Assembly (NCBI GenBank): GCA_017420755.1 | Contig: JAFQOG010000023.1 | Coordinates: 1-64,000 of the forward strand | Source of the DNA: Clostridia bacterium | Lineage (GTDB): Bacteria; Bacillota; Clostridia; Oscillospirales; CAG-272 | Length of the DNA: 64,000 bases | Direction of reading: 5' to 3' | Shown: positions 1 through 7,340 of the stretch, piece by piece | How the letters are laid out: each line of letters begins with the position of its first letter | Position numbering within the stretch: the stretch's first letter is position 1 | Notes under the pieces: model-generated | Told to the model about the DNA's origin: nothing | Databases searched by the model: none | Seen by the model: the letters and a program-made list of their open reading frames with translations, nothing else | Translations under genes and position numbers: made by a program

Positions 1-37
1 ACCTACTTGACGATTAAGGGGCAATATAAGCGGTTTA

Positions 38-58
38 GGGGCTATTAGAGCCCCTTTT
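38..58 (+). terminator. Rho-independent terminator of a gene left of the window
   Basis: GGGGCT and AGCCCC form a 6-bp GC-rich stem around a 5-nt loop and are followed by TTTT on the plus strand. The T-tract direction fits a plus-strand gene ending before the window. The hairpin overlaps the stop codon of the minus-strand recombinase. Confidence 0.6.
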
Positions 59-605
59 CCTTTACTCTGCGATAGAAAGTATTAGGCTTGAGATTGAGCA
101 TTTCCATAGCCTTTTTGGCGGTTATTTCGCCCGCTCTCCACCTACGGCACACCCTTACAAATTCCGCATCGTCTACGGCAATAGCGGAACGACCTTTGTA
201 TTTGCCCTCTCTCTTGGCAATCTCTATGCCCTCTGCCTGTCGTTCAAGTATATAACCTCTTTCAAGCTCTGCCATAGCTCCGAATATCGTGAGCATAAAT
301 TTTCCGCTCACAGAATTAGTATCAATGTTTTCCTTTAAGGAAATGAAATCCGCGCCTTTTCCCTTTATCTTTTCGACAATATCAAGCAAGTCTTTTGTAT
401 TTCTTGCCAATCTTGAAATGCTCTCTACTACTACTGTATCACCCTCACGTATGTACGAAAGCATTTCCGAAAGTTTAGGGCGGTTTGTATTCTTTCCGCT
501 CTGCTTGTCAATATAAACTTTTTCAATGCCCATACTTGCAAAGGCTTCTGTTTGTCTACTCTCGTTCTGCTCCTGTGTTGATACTCTTACATATCCGATT
601 TTCAT
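45..605 (-). CDS. Serine recombinase, resolvase/invertase family
   Basis: Site-specific DNA recombinase of 186 aa, the usual size of the small resolvase/invertase family. The N-terminus carries the catalytic serine context YVRVSTQEQ (Ser9) followed by the conserved SRLARN segment with catalytic arginines; the long E-helix ends near GKYKGR, and a C-terminal helix-turn-helix (ITAKKAMEMLNLKPNTFYRR) would bind the crossover site. The start is placed at 605 because AAGGAGAG lies just upstream; the open frame continues to 800 but that extension is Cys-rich junk without family similarity. Direct TTGACACA repeats upstream may be its site. No transposase partner is visible, so it may be a stand-alone resolvase or a remnant of an integrated element. 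Confidence 0.9.
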   Translation of the reverse strand: MKIGYVRVSTQEQNESRQTEAFASMGIEKVYIDKQSGKNTNRPKLSEMLSYIREGDTVVVESISRLARNTKDLLDIVEKIKGKGADFISLKENIDTNSVSGKFMLTIFGAMAELERGYILERQAEGIEIAKREGKYKGRSAIAVDDAEFVRVCRRWRAGEITAKKAMEMLNLKPNTFYRRVKEKGL

Positions 606-638
606 TTGTTTTCTCTCCTTATTATTCGTGTTATTCCT

Positions 639-651
639 CCCCACAATGGGG
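639..651. repeat. Short palindrome CCCCACAATGGGG (copy 1 of a pair)
   Basis: CCCCA-CAA-TGGGG lies upstream of the recombinase start. Flanks ATTC-TCCCC and GGGCAACT recur in the same orientation at 1819-1842 around CCCTATGATAGGG. The two copies bracket the lipoprotein gene. A role as recombination half-sites is only a guess. Confidence 0.4.
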
Positions 652-695
652 CAACTGCCTTTCGACACGACCATTATAGCACACATTTTTGAATA

Positions 696-799
696 TGTCA
701 ATAGGGTTGGTGAATATTTTTGACACATTTCAAAAATTCTTTTGCAACTCATTTGACACACATTGTTGCTATTGCAATAGGGTATACCCCATTGACACA
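696..799. other. Candidate resolvase recombination site
   Basis: TGTCAA at 696-701 and TTGACA at 720-725 form a 30-bp inverted pair, the same TGTC...GACA end pattern as the subsites of Tn3/gamma-delta res. Further TTGACACA copies stand at 753-760 and 792-799, in the same orientation as 720-727. The cluster lies directly upstream of the recombinase gene, the usual position of res. Subsite assignment is inference. Confidence 0.35.
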
Positions 800-905
800 A
801 ACAAAAAGAGGGGGTATTTTACACTCCCACAATAGATACTTTTTATGATATCCTATATGTCCGCCTCTTTTCACTCACACAGGCTCGCAAATTCGCCCGA
901 ACCTC

Positions 906-934
906 TTGATTTTATGGCGAATTAGTGATATAAT
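906..934 (+). promoter_or_regulatory. Promoter of the Cys-rich lipoprotein gene
   Basis: TTGATT at 906-911 and TATAAT at 929-934 are spaced by 17 nt, giving a leader of about 175 nt before the lipoprotein start. Confidence 0.6.
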
Positions 935-1115
935 GTATGCACCACACATTTTATTGAATATGCCCATACAAGGGGGAATACTACCTATTGGTAAAAATGT
1001 ATTCTCTCACCCTTTGTCGTGGGCAAAAATGTGTGGTAACATTGAGGGGTACGTTTTTCGGTGTACTCTCTCAATGGGGGTACACCTTTTTATTTCCCAC
1101 GAAAGGACAAAAACT

Positions 1116-1745
1116 ATGAAAAAAATCCTCTGCTTGATTTCCGTTTTTATGCTTATTGTTGTACTTGCATTTTCCCTCTCGTCTTGCGAATGCAAGCACG
1201 AATTGCAAGAGGCAACCTGTACAACACCGAGAACTTGCGCAAAATGCGGTGAAACATTCGGCACTACAATTCCCCACAAATATGAACGTGTAGCCTGTGG
1301 CGAATATATGCGTTGCAAAGATTGTGGAGCTAATTCCAATTACTCAATATCCGAACACCTATATTTAGGTAATTGCGGAGAGATTGGTACTTGCTATTAT
1401 TGTGACGAACAATCACCCGAAATATTAGAGCATACCTACAAAGGGAACGTACACACAGGTGTATTGAAATGCAACAAATGCGACAGACAAATGTGTGCAG
1501 AGGATATACAGGGGAAAAGCACAAAAGATTTGACAGGAGCGGAACGCGCATATATCTATTGGCATTTAAACCATTATCTCACAGCACTTTCAAGCTCAGG
1601 AAAATATCTCTATACCGAAAATGAAGCATTCCAAATGACGGCAACAAAATTCAATCTGTCTGTACTGTATTTGAAAAACGACTTTTGGGGTGGCGGTGAC
1701 TTTATAGATAACCACGATTTTTATGCTCAATACTACTACAAATAA
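1116..1745 (+). CDS. Cysteine-rich lipoprotein with zinc-ribbon-like repeats
   Basis: Predicted 209-aa exported lipoprotein. A lysine-rich start and hydrophobic segment lead to the lipobox SLSSC near residue 24, so the mature protein would be lipid-anchored outside the membrane. The mature part holds repeated CxxC knuckles (CAKCG, CKDCG, CYYCD, CNKCD) separated by His-containing linkers, the same kind of repeat found in the C-terminal parts of the BspA-like proteins of this window. The last 70 residues lack cysteines and have no recognised domain. The start at 1116 is preceded by GAAAGGA; an in-frame ATG at 906 would destroy the signal peptide. Function unknown; metal binding or extracellular protein contacts are possible. 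Confidence 0.75.
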   Translation: MKKILCLISVFMLIVVLAFSLSSCECKHELQEATCTTPRTCAKCGETFGTTIPHKYERVACGEYMRCKDCGANSNYSISEHLYLGNCGEIGTCYYCDEQSPEILEHTYKGNVHTGVLKCNKCDRQMCAEDIQGKSTKDLTGAERAYIYWHLNHYLTALSSSGKYLYTENEAFQMTATKFNLSVLYLKNDFWGGGDFIDNHDFYAQYYYK

Positions 1746-1762
1746 GAATTCCGATTTCCCTA

Positions 1763-1791
1763 TTGCAATTTTTCAAGGCATATGCTATAAT
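1763..1791 (+). promoter_or_regulatory. Orphan promoter TTGCAA-N17-TATAAT
   Basis: TTGCAA at 1763-1768 and TATAAT at 1786-1791 with a 17-nt spacer stand between the lipoprotein stop and a strong terminator. No convincing protein-coding gene lies downstream on this strand. Confidence 0.6.
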
Positions 1792-1797
1792 TGAGTT

Positions 1798-2001
1798 GCA
1801 AAAAAGTTGCAAATTCGCATTCTTCCCCTATGATAGGGCAACTCTTTTTGCACAATAAAACCATAGCAAAATATAGTGTTTTTAAATGTTTTCGAATAAT
1901 AGGACAGGATTTACACCAATTTTCAAGTGTTCAAGTCTTGTCACTCAGACCCTATCGAGTGTTCATAACAGATTCAAGTTATGGACACTCGATATTTTTT
2001 T
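1798..2001 (+). ncRNA. Candidate small RNA of about 200 nt
   Basis: This stretch lies between a good promoter and a strong intrinsic terminator and carries no gene with a ribosome binding site; the only frame through it (77 codons, TTG start at 1791) begins inside the promoter and has no family resemblance. It includes the CCCTATGATAGGG hairpin near its 5' end and the long terminator stem at its 3' end. It accounts for most of the gap 1746-2096. Evidence is only the promoter-terminator pair, so an RNA product is inferred. It could be an sRNA controlling neighbouring surface or recombinase genes, or a decayed gene. Confidence 0.4.
1953..2001 (+). terminator. Strong intrinsic terminator
   Basis: Arms TATCGAGTGTTCATAAC (1953-1969) and GTTATGGACACTCGATA (1978-1994) pair over 17 bp with one G-U wobble around an 8-nt loop, followed by seven T residues. 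Confidence 0.85.
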
Positions 2002-2039
2002 GCTTATGCTTACTTTTCAGTTAAACATTGGTTATTTCG

Positions 2040-2059
2040 AGCAGGTTCGCCTGCTTTTA
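2040..2059 (+). terminator. Small GC-rich hairpin with T-tract
   Basis: AGCAGG-TTCG-CCTGCT followed by TTTA forms a tetraloop hairpin on the plus strand, a second possible stop about 40 nt beyond the strong terminator. Confidence 0.5.
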
Positions 2060-2096
2060 TTGTACTACGCTCGGTAAGTATTCGATGGATACGCCC

Positions 2097-3482
2097 TTAC
2101 GTGAGTCGAGGATAGCCTTGATTTTTAATTTTTTCTATTCTATCTATTACATCAGAAATTTTACATTCTCCAAATGCGGCAACTGTACTTTTGATAGTGT
2201 TATTTAGAGGGGTATACCATCTTTCTGGCACACCATCGATTCCAACGGCTGCTCCAACAATACTGCCTACTGTTCCTGCGTTACAGTCAGTATCTATGCC
2301 ACACATTGTAGCGATTGTAATACTCTTTGTATAGTCAAGCTCACCAGCGACAATTCCAAGTGTTACCATTGCCATATTGTTTATAGTTGCGGCGAATGGA
2401 AGATGACCATATTTTTCGTAAACCTTATCGGCTACCTTTTCCCAGTCCTTATATTCCTCCCACCACTCGTAAACAAGAGTTACTGCCTCATAAAGGCGTG
2501 ATTTTTTAGGGATTACAGAAAGACCCGATTTAATTATTAAATCAATACTTGGATTTTTTGACATAGCGCCTGCTATTGCGCCTGCCACAAACATTCCACC
2601 ATAAATTCCGTTTTTAGTTAAGCTAAATGAGCAATCAACATGTGCATCACGAGCGGCAGAGACTAAGTCGCTTGGGTGTATATAGCCCCAAAAGTCTGTA
2701 CGGATTTGACCGTCGATGCATTCTCTCCAAGGGTTCAGCTTGTATGGAATTTCATTAATTTGCTCGTCTGTATCCTTAGTGTCATCAAGAGAAACCATAT
2801 TAAAGTAAGCTTGGCGAGATGCACACCAGCACCAGTGATATGAGATATTGTCGAGCCAGTTCCAACCAACATCTGCACTTTTAAAGCCGTTTGGATGGGT
2901 TTCTGCCAAGTTTAGTGCGAGCAAGGTATAGTTGATATCATCATCAGGTTGAGCAAACTTAACATTGCCCTTTGTTGAATATATGCAGTCCTCACGAAGT
3001 CTTTTGTCAAGCTTTTCTGAATATGCAGAAACAAAGTCATTAAGCGGGTATTCGCCTACACTTTCAAGGTATTCCTTAATTTCTTCTTTATTCATACCCA
3101 TTTCAAGCGGCTTGCCGAGAATTACAGCCGCGCACCTACCGAAAAATGCGCCCTTTAGTCTATTTTCATATTCCTCGCTTGAAAGAGGCTCTAGGCTTGG
3201 CATGGGGTCAGCTTCCTTTAAAATCTCGTCAAAACCATTTGGCTCAAGGTATGGGTAACCCTCAACTATTGATGTTTCTCTTACCTTAATTAAGTTATAA
3301 TATGCCTTTTTCCAAAACTCTCTATCCTCGCCCTCATTATAGCTATCGCATTCATTTGGAAATGGCAAAAAGCCCTCAGCATCCGGACTTGGCTGAACAT
3401 ATTTTTCAACATCAAAGCCTTCGTCTCTTAAAGCGTCATATTCTTCTTTATATAGTGTTTTATAGTTTGCGTATCCCGGCAT
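2097..3482 (-). CDS. ADP-ribosylglycohydrolase-fold protein (461 aa)
   Basis: Member of the ADP-ribosylglycohydrolase (ARH) superfamily, dinuclear-metal hydrolases that cleave N- or O-glycosidic ADP-ribose bonds. About 100 lead residues precede the fold. The ARH core then begins with GAFFGRCAAVILGKP, a metal site PDDD at about 179-182, and a second metal site CGIDTDCNAGT with D397 and D399; the usual DxDT is DxDC here. ATG 3482 has GAGGA six nt upstream. It is transcribed divergently from a GH106-like glycosidase, and a second ARH-fold gene elsewhere in the window has the same arrangement, suggesting a role in glycan or glycoside breakdown rather than protein de-ADP-ribosylation. Substrate unknown. 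Confidence 0.8.
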   Translation of the reverse strand: MPGYANYKTLYKEEYDALRDEGFDVEKYVQPSPDAEGFLPFPNECDSYNEGEDREFWKKAYYNLIKVRETSIVEGYPYLEPNGFDEILKEADPMPSLEPLSSEEYENRLKGAFFGRCAAVILGKPLEMGMNKEEIKEYLESVGEYPLNDFVSAYSEKLDKRLREDCIYSTKGNVKFAQPDDDINYTLLALNLAETHPNGFKSADVGWNWLDNISYHWCWCASRQAYFNMVSLDDTKDTDEQINEIPYKLNPWRECIDGQIRTDFWGYIHPSDLVSAARDAHVDCSFSLTKNGIYGGMFVAGAIAGAMSKNPSIDLIIKSGLSVIPKKSRLYEAVTLVYEWWEEYKDWEKVADKVYEKYGHLPFAATINNMAMVTLGIVAGELDYTKSITIATMCGIDTDCNAGTVGSIVGAAVGIDGVPERWYTPLNNTIKSTVAAFGECKISDVIDRIEKIKNQGYPRLT

Positions 3483-3518
3483 AATTTCCTCGTTTTTAAC
3501 AAATTTTTCATTAAAATT

Positions 3519-3547
3519 ATTGTATCATTTTGTGTATTAAATGTCAA
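3519..3547 (-). promoter_or_regulatory. Promoter of the 461-aa ARH-fold gene
   Basis: On the minus strand TTGACA (3547-3542) and TACAAT (3524-3519) are separated by 17 nt. The promoter lies back to back with that of the divergent glycosidase, 20 bp away. Confidence 0.7.
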
Positions 3548-3566
3548 ATAAAAATGCGCTTTTTTA

Positions 3567-3598
3567 TTGAATATTTTATTTTGCTATGGTATAATTTT
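3567..3598 (+). promoter_or_regulatory. Promoter of the GH106-like gene
   Basis: TTGAAT 3567-3572 and TATAAT 3590-3595 are 17 nt apart. The block TATGGTATAATTTT (3585-3598) is an extended -10 repeated exactly at 7304-7317 before another glycan gene. Confidence 0.7.
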
Positions 3599-3626
3599 AT
3601 CAAACTTAGTTTTAGGGAGCAATCTT

Positions 3627-5906
3627 ATGAAAAGCCCATTAATTACAATGACTGCTTTGGTCGGTAAGCCAAGCAAAAATGATATATTTAGCTATTTAAA
3701 TAGTTTAAAAGAAAACGGCATTGAAGAGGTGCTGATTTATCCACGCTCGGGTTGCTTAATTGAATATCTAAGTGATGAATGGTTTTTAGCTATTGAAAGC
3801 TTTGTTAAATGCGCACAAGAGCTTGATATGTCAATTTGGCTCTATGATGACTTCAACTGGCCATCAGGAGATGCTAAAGGTAGAGTTTCTTCAAAAGAAG
3901 AATTTCGTTTAAAGGCAATTAAGACAAGTGGCAAGGATATAGGGCAAATAACCTCTAAATCCGTACACAACTCCGATATTTTTGGAGAAAAACACTTCCC
4001 GAATCTCTTGAATCCTCAAGCTGTTGACTACTTTATTTCTCTTACTCACGAGGAATACTATAGACGATTTGGCGATTATTTTGGTACTATAATTAAAGGT
4101 ATTTTTACAGACGAGCCGTCGTTTGGTTACTGTGCAAATGATGGCGCATTACCTTATTATGAGGGAATGGAAAAGGACTACAGCGAGAAATATCAAGCAA
4201 GCTTTTTTGACGATTTATATAATCAAAACGAAAATTTTTGCAAAAATGTAATGTCGCTTGCCTCATCTCGATTTAAAGAATGCTATATAGACAAGCTTTC
4301 AAGCTGGTGCAAGTGCCACGGAATATTAATGACTGGTCATTTAATGTGCGACAATGAGCCATTTTGGTCAGTTAAGCATAATGGAGATTTTTTAAATAAT
4401 CTTTCCGGATTTTTACTCCCCGGTATTGATGAAATTGCCTCTTGTTTTGATGATAGATCTGAAATGGCGCTTTTTGGTGCAATAGAATACGCATCTAACG
4501 AAAACGGCGCTATGGCAGAGCTTTTTGCTCTTGGCCCTTGCGATATGTCATATGCAAAGAAAAAATGTATGCTCTATTTGGCTGCTTCTCATAAGATTAA
4601 CCACTATTTTTTGGCAATTTCTCATATGGATATATCGGGAAATTTATATGTCCGTGATTATTTCAATGATTTTGCTATAGCCCAGCCGGATTTTAGTGGA
4701 ATGCGACTTCTGTCGGAGGATGCAAAAATAGCAAGTGAGTTTGCCAAAAAGGACTATACAGCTGATATCTATATAAAATTCCCTACTGATATTAGCCTAA
4801 AAAATGTATCCCGCAACTTGGATTTAACCATTCTTTTCTCTTTAATTAATGAGCTTTCTTACCATGGAATACAATGGAAATATATAACAGATGAAAAGCC
4901 GACTGACGCACCGATTGTTGAGCTTAATGAAAATCTGGAGCTTTTAATGAACAACGAGCAAATTACCCTTGAAAAGATTATTTTAATGCTTGATACGGGT
5001 GCAATAAAAGATGCGAATGGTAACTCTACAAAAGGAATTTTCAGAAGGAATTTCAACGACGGATCATCTATTATTCTTAATTTATTCGCTCCCGAGGGCA
5101 ATTACATAATTGACAACGATTTTGTTTATTTAGATAAAAATGCTACAATTATTAAAAAACATATAATAGAAACAAAAAAAGAAGGGATAAATGTTCCCTT
5201 TGAAGTAAAATATTATAACCCCAATATTGTTCGCCTTATGTATTTAAATGATGCCTCAAGTGCTTTTATTAACATAGATGATAAATTCAATGTGCGTTTT
5301 GCTGTACGTAAAACCACAAGCATAAAAATTGACGGAAAGGATTTAGATTTTGATTTCGATTATAATCCTTTACCACAAGGCATACGCGAACATTATAATA
5401 TCACTAAAGAAATTATGCTTCTGGGCGAAAAAATCATTGTTGAAGGTGAAAATGACTTAAAATATATGCCAAGCACTATGATAATTGGGGATTTTTCATC
5501 CAATATCATAAATGGAGATATTTGTGGCATTTCACTAACTAAACGAAAAAGTGCTATAAAGGTGGGCGAGAAAGTCTGTGACTTTGGTAAGGTTGAATTT
5601 AGTGCAAAAATAACCATACCACAAAAGGTTAATGCAATTGAGTTTTCTGGCACTAAGCTATATACGCTCCTCTATATCAACGGAAAGCTTGTTGATGAGA
5701 AAATTGCCTCTCCTTACATTTTCAATATTGATAGCAATCTTTGTGGCAAGGAAGTAGAAATAAAAATAGTACAATATTCAAGCATAGGTCCAATATTCGG
5801 AGATGTTGACTATTGGGACAAACATACTATACATTCTCAATGGCGTGGCACTCCTTCAACAGGTAAGACATTGTTTGGGTTTGACGAGATTAATTGGATA
5901 TATTAA
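3627..5906 (+). CDS. GH106-like glycoside hydrolase
   Basis: Large 759-aa hydrolase without a signal peptide, so probably cytoplasmic. Its N-terminal half resembles family GH106 alpha-L-rhamnosidase-like TIM barrels: a YPRSG-type loop, then SDEWFLAIESF and WLYDDFNWPSG (about residues 40-80), an acidic FTDEPSFGY motif (about 160) and GHLMCDNEPFW. The last 150 residues look like a jelly-roll carbohydrate-binding domain with YINGKLVDE. GH106 enzymes release alpha-linked rhamnose, but specificity cannot be fixed from sequence. ATG 3627 has AGGGAGC upstream; the frame's earlier start at 3567 falls inside the -35 box. It diverges from an ARH-fold gene and probably acts on oligosaccharides imported by the cell. 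Confidence 0.65.
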   Translation: MKSPLITMTALVGKPSKNDIFSYLNSLKENGIEEVLIYPRSGCLIEYLSDEWFLAIESFVKCAQELDMSIWLYDDFNWPSGDAKGRVSSKEEFRLKAIKTSGKDIGQITSKSVHNSDIFGEKHFPNLLNPQAVDYFISLTHEEYYRRFGDYFGTIIKGIFTDEPSFGYCANDGALPYYEGMEKDYSEKYQASFFDDLYNQNENFCKNVMSLASSRFKECYIDKLSSWCKCHGILMTGHLMCDNEPFWSVKHNGDFLNNLSGFLLPGIDEIASCFDDRSEMALFGAIEYASNENGAMAELFALGPCDMSYAKKKCMLYLAASHKINHYFLAISHMDISGNLYVRDYFNDFAIAQPDFSGMRLLSEDAKIASEFAKKDYTADIYIKFPTDISLKNVSRNLDLTILFSLINELSYHGIQWKYITDEKPTDAPIVELNENLELLMNNEQITLEKIILMLDTGAIKDANGNSTKGIFRRNFNDGSSIILNLFAPEGNYIIDNDFVYLDKNATIIKKHIIETKKEGINVPFEVKYYNPNIVRLMYLNDASSAFINIDDKFNVRFAVRKTTSIKIDGKDLDFDFDYNPLPQGIREHYNITKEIMLLGEKIIVEGENDLKYMPSTMIIGDFSSNIINGDICGISLTKRKSAIKVGEKVCDFGKVEFSAKITIPQKVNAIEFSGTKLYTLLYINGKLVDEKIASPYIFNIDSNLCGKEVEIKIVQYSSIGPIFGDVDYWDKHTIHSQWRGTPSTGKTLFGFDEINWIY

Positions 5907-5910
5907 AGCA

Positions 5911-5946
5911 AAAAAAGAATTTGCGATTCCGCAAATTCTTTTTTTA
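5911..5946. terminator. Bidirectional terminator
   Basis: AAGAATTTGCG and CGCAAATTCTT form an 11-bp stem with a 4-nt loop flanked by A and T runs, so it can stop the converging GH106-like and CofE-like transcripts. Confidence 0.8.
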
Positions 5947-7140
5947 TTATTCTGCTGTGTAATTATCAAAGTAACCTTGAATAAATACAATTGGTGTTCC
6001 CTTATCTCCTGAACCAGATGTTAAGTCGCAAAGTGAACCGATAAGGTCTGTAAGACGTCTTGGAGTTGTACCCTCAGATGCCATTTTGCCAACGAGGTTG
6101 TCGTCCTTTGCCTTGATTTTTTCTTTGATAGCTTCCTTAAGCTCATCGCCAGAAAGATTAGCAAACTCATTATCCGCTAAATACTTAAGCTTAAGCTCAT
6201 TTGGTGTTCCCTCAAGTCCTTGTGTGTAAGCTGGAGAAACAACCGGGTCTGCAAGCTCCCAAATCTTACCAACAGGATCCTTAAATGCACCATCACCATA
6301 AACCATAACCTCAACAACCTTGCCAGTTGCATCGAAAATGTTCTTTTGAATAGCATCAACGATAGGTTGGCAATCACGTGGGAACAATTTAACCTGATCC
6401 TCTGTTGCCTTGTTTGAGCCAAGAAGACCATAATCTGCGTTATATCCGCTACCATTGATGGAAGCATTCATAATCTCGTCAAGACCAAATACCTTTTCAG
6501 CACCTGCAGCCTTTAAGAGTCTCTTTGAACGGGCTCTTGAGTGAATGTCACAGGTAATAACATTCTTTGTATATTTAAGAACTGCGCGTGGGTCGTTAGC
6601 AAAAATAATCTCCGCCTCTGCACCACAGTCAGTAATTAGCTTTTCATAATATTCAACGTAATCGATTCCGGTAAATGTGTGCTTTTCATAACCAAAAAGC
6701 TCACGATATTTCTTGAGGTCAAGAACATCACGATATGGGTCAACGCCCTTTTCATCAAGCGCATCGAGTGAAACTAAGTGGTTTCCTACCTCGTCAGATG
6801 GGTATGAAAGCATAAGAACAATTTTCTTTGCTCCCATTGCAATACCACGTAAGCAAATAGCAAAACGATTACGGCTAAGGATTGGCAAAATAACTCCAAC
6901 AGTCTCTCCACCGAGCTTTGCTTTAACGTCTGCTGCGATATCGTCAACGGATGCATAGTTTCCTTGTGCACGAGCAACGATAGCCTCTGTCATTGCAATA
7001 ATATCTCTGTTTTGAATTTCAAATCCCGCATCCTTAGATGCCTCAAGTACAGACTCTGTTACAATTTTTACAATATCATCACCTTTTCTGATAATTGGTG
7101 CACGCACTCCGCGTGAAACTGTACCGACCATACGACTCAT
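5947..7140 (-). CDS. CofE-like ligase (coenzyme F420-0:L-glutamate ligase family)
   Basis: This 397-aa protein belongs to the F420-0:gamma-glutamyl ligase family, ATP/GTP-dependent enzymes that add glutamate to a phospholactyl-flavin carboxylate in methanogens and actinobacteria. Recognisable parts are the opening GVRAPIIRKGDD, the MTEAIVARAQGN segment, the LSRNRF strand, the YGDGAFKDPVGKIWELADPV block and the closing GTPRRLTDLIGSLCD region. It is longer than archaeal CofE, as in clostridial homologues. Clostridia are not known to use F420 and no other F420 gene is in the window, so the real acceptor is probably a different carboxylate. It is monocistronic, with its own promoter, inside a glycan cluster. 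Confidence 0.75.
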   Translation of the reverse strand: MSRMVGTVSRGVRAPIIRKGDDIVKIVTESVLEASKDAGFEIQNRDIIAMTEAIVARAQGNYASVDDIAADVKAKLGGETVGVILPILSRNRFAICLRGIAMGAKKIVLMLSYPSDEVGNHLVSLDALDEKGVDPYRDVLDLKKYRELFGYEKHTFTGIDYVEYYEKLITDCGAEAEIIFANDPRAVLKYTKNVITCDIHSRARSKRLLKAAGAEKVFGLDEIMNASINGSGYNADYGLLGSNKATEDQVKLFPRDCQPIVDAIQKNIFDATGKVVEVMVYGDGAFKDPVGKIWELADPVVSPAYTQGLEGTPNELKLKYLADNEFANLSGDELKEAIKEKIKAKDDNLVGKMASEGTTPRRLTDLIGSLCDLTSGSGDKGTPIVFIQGYFDNYTAE

Positions 7141-7194
7141 AAGTTTACACTCCTAAATTCATCGGCTTTTACCGACCTATATAATAACACATAA

Positions 7195-7223
7195 ATTATA
7201 TTCTATCACCCCCTCTTTGTCAA
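7195..7223 (-). promoter_or_regulatory. Promoter of the CofE-like gene
   Basis: Minus-strand TTGACA (7223-7218) and TATAAT (7200-7195) have a perfect 17-nt spacing. The leader of about 50 nt contains a small hairpin TCGGTAAAAGCCGA. Confidence 0.75.
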
Positions 7224-7285
7224 GTATTTTTTAATATTTTTTTGTGCAAACTTTATTTTTGCGTGTAAGCTTTTTTATTTTTCTC

Positions 7286-7317
7286 TTGAAGATGGGCGAC
7301 ACTTATGGTATAATTTT
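7286..7317 (+). promoter_or_regulatory. Promoter of the glycosidase-like/fucosidase pair
   Basis: TTGAAG 7286-7291 and TATAAT 7309-7314 are 17 nt apart. The 14-nt extended -10 TATGGTATAATTTT is identical to that of the GH106-like gene. Confidence 0.7.
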
Positions 7318-7340
7318 CATATAAACTTTTGGAGCGTTTT

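Noticed and set aside
606..800. N-terminal extension of the recombinase frame
   Set aside because: No binding site at the upstream start, and the extra 65 residues are unlike the family, which begins at MKIGYVRVS.
906..1115. Longer start for the lipoprotein
   Set aside because: It begins inside the promoter -35 box and would bury the lipoprotein signal peptide.
1791..2024. 77-codon frame in the orphan transcription unit
   Set aside because: TTG start overlaps the -10, there is no ribosome binding site, and the frame runs through the terminator stem.
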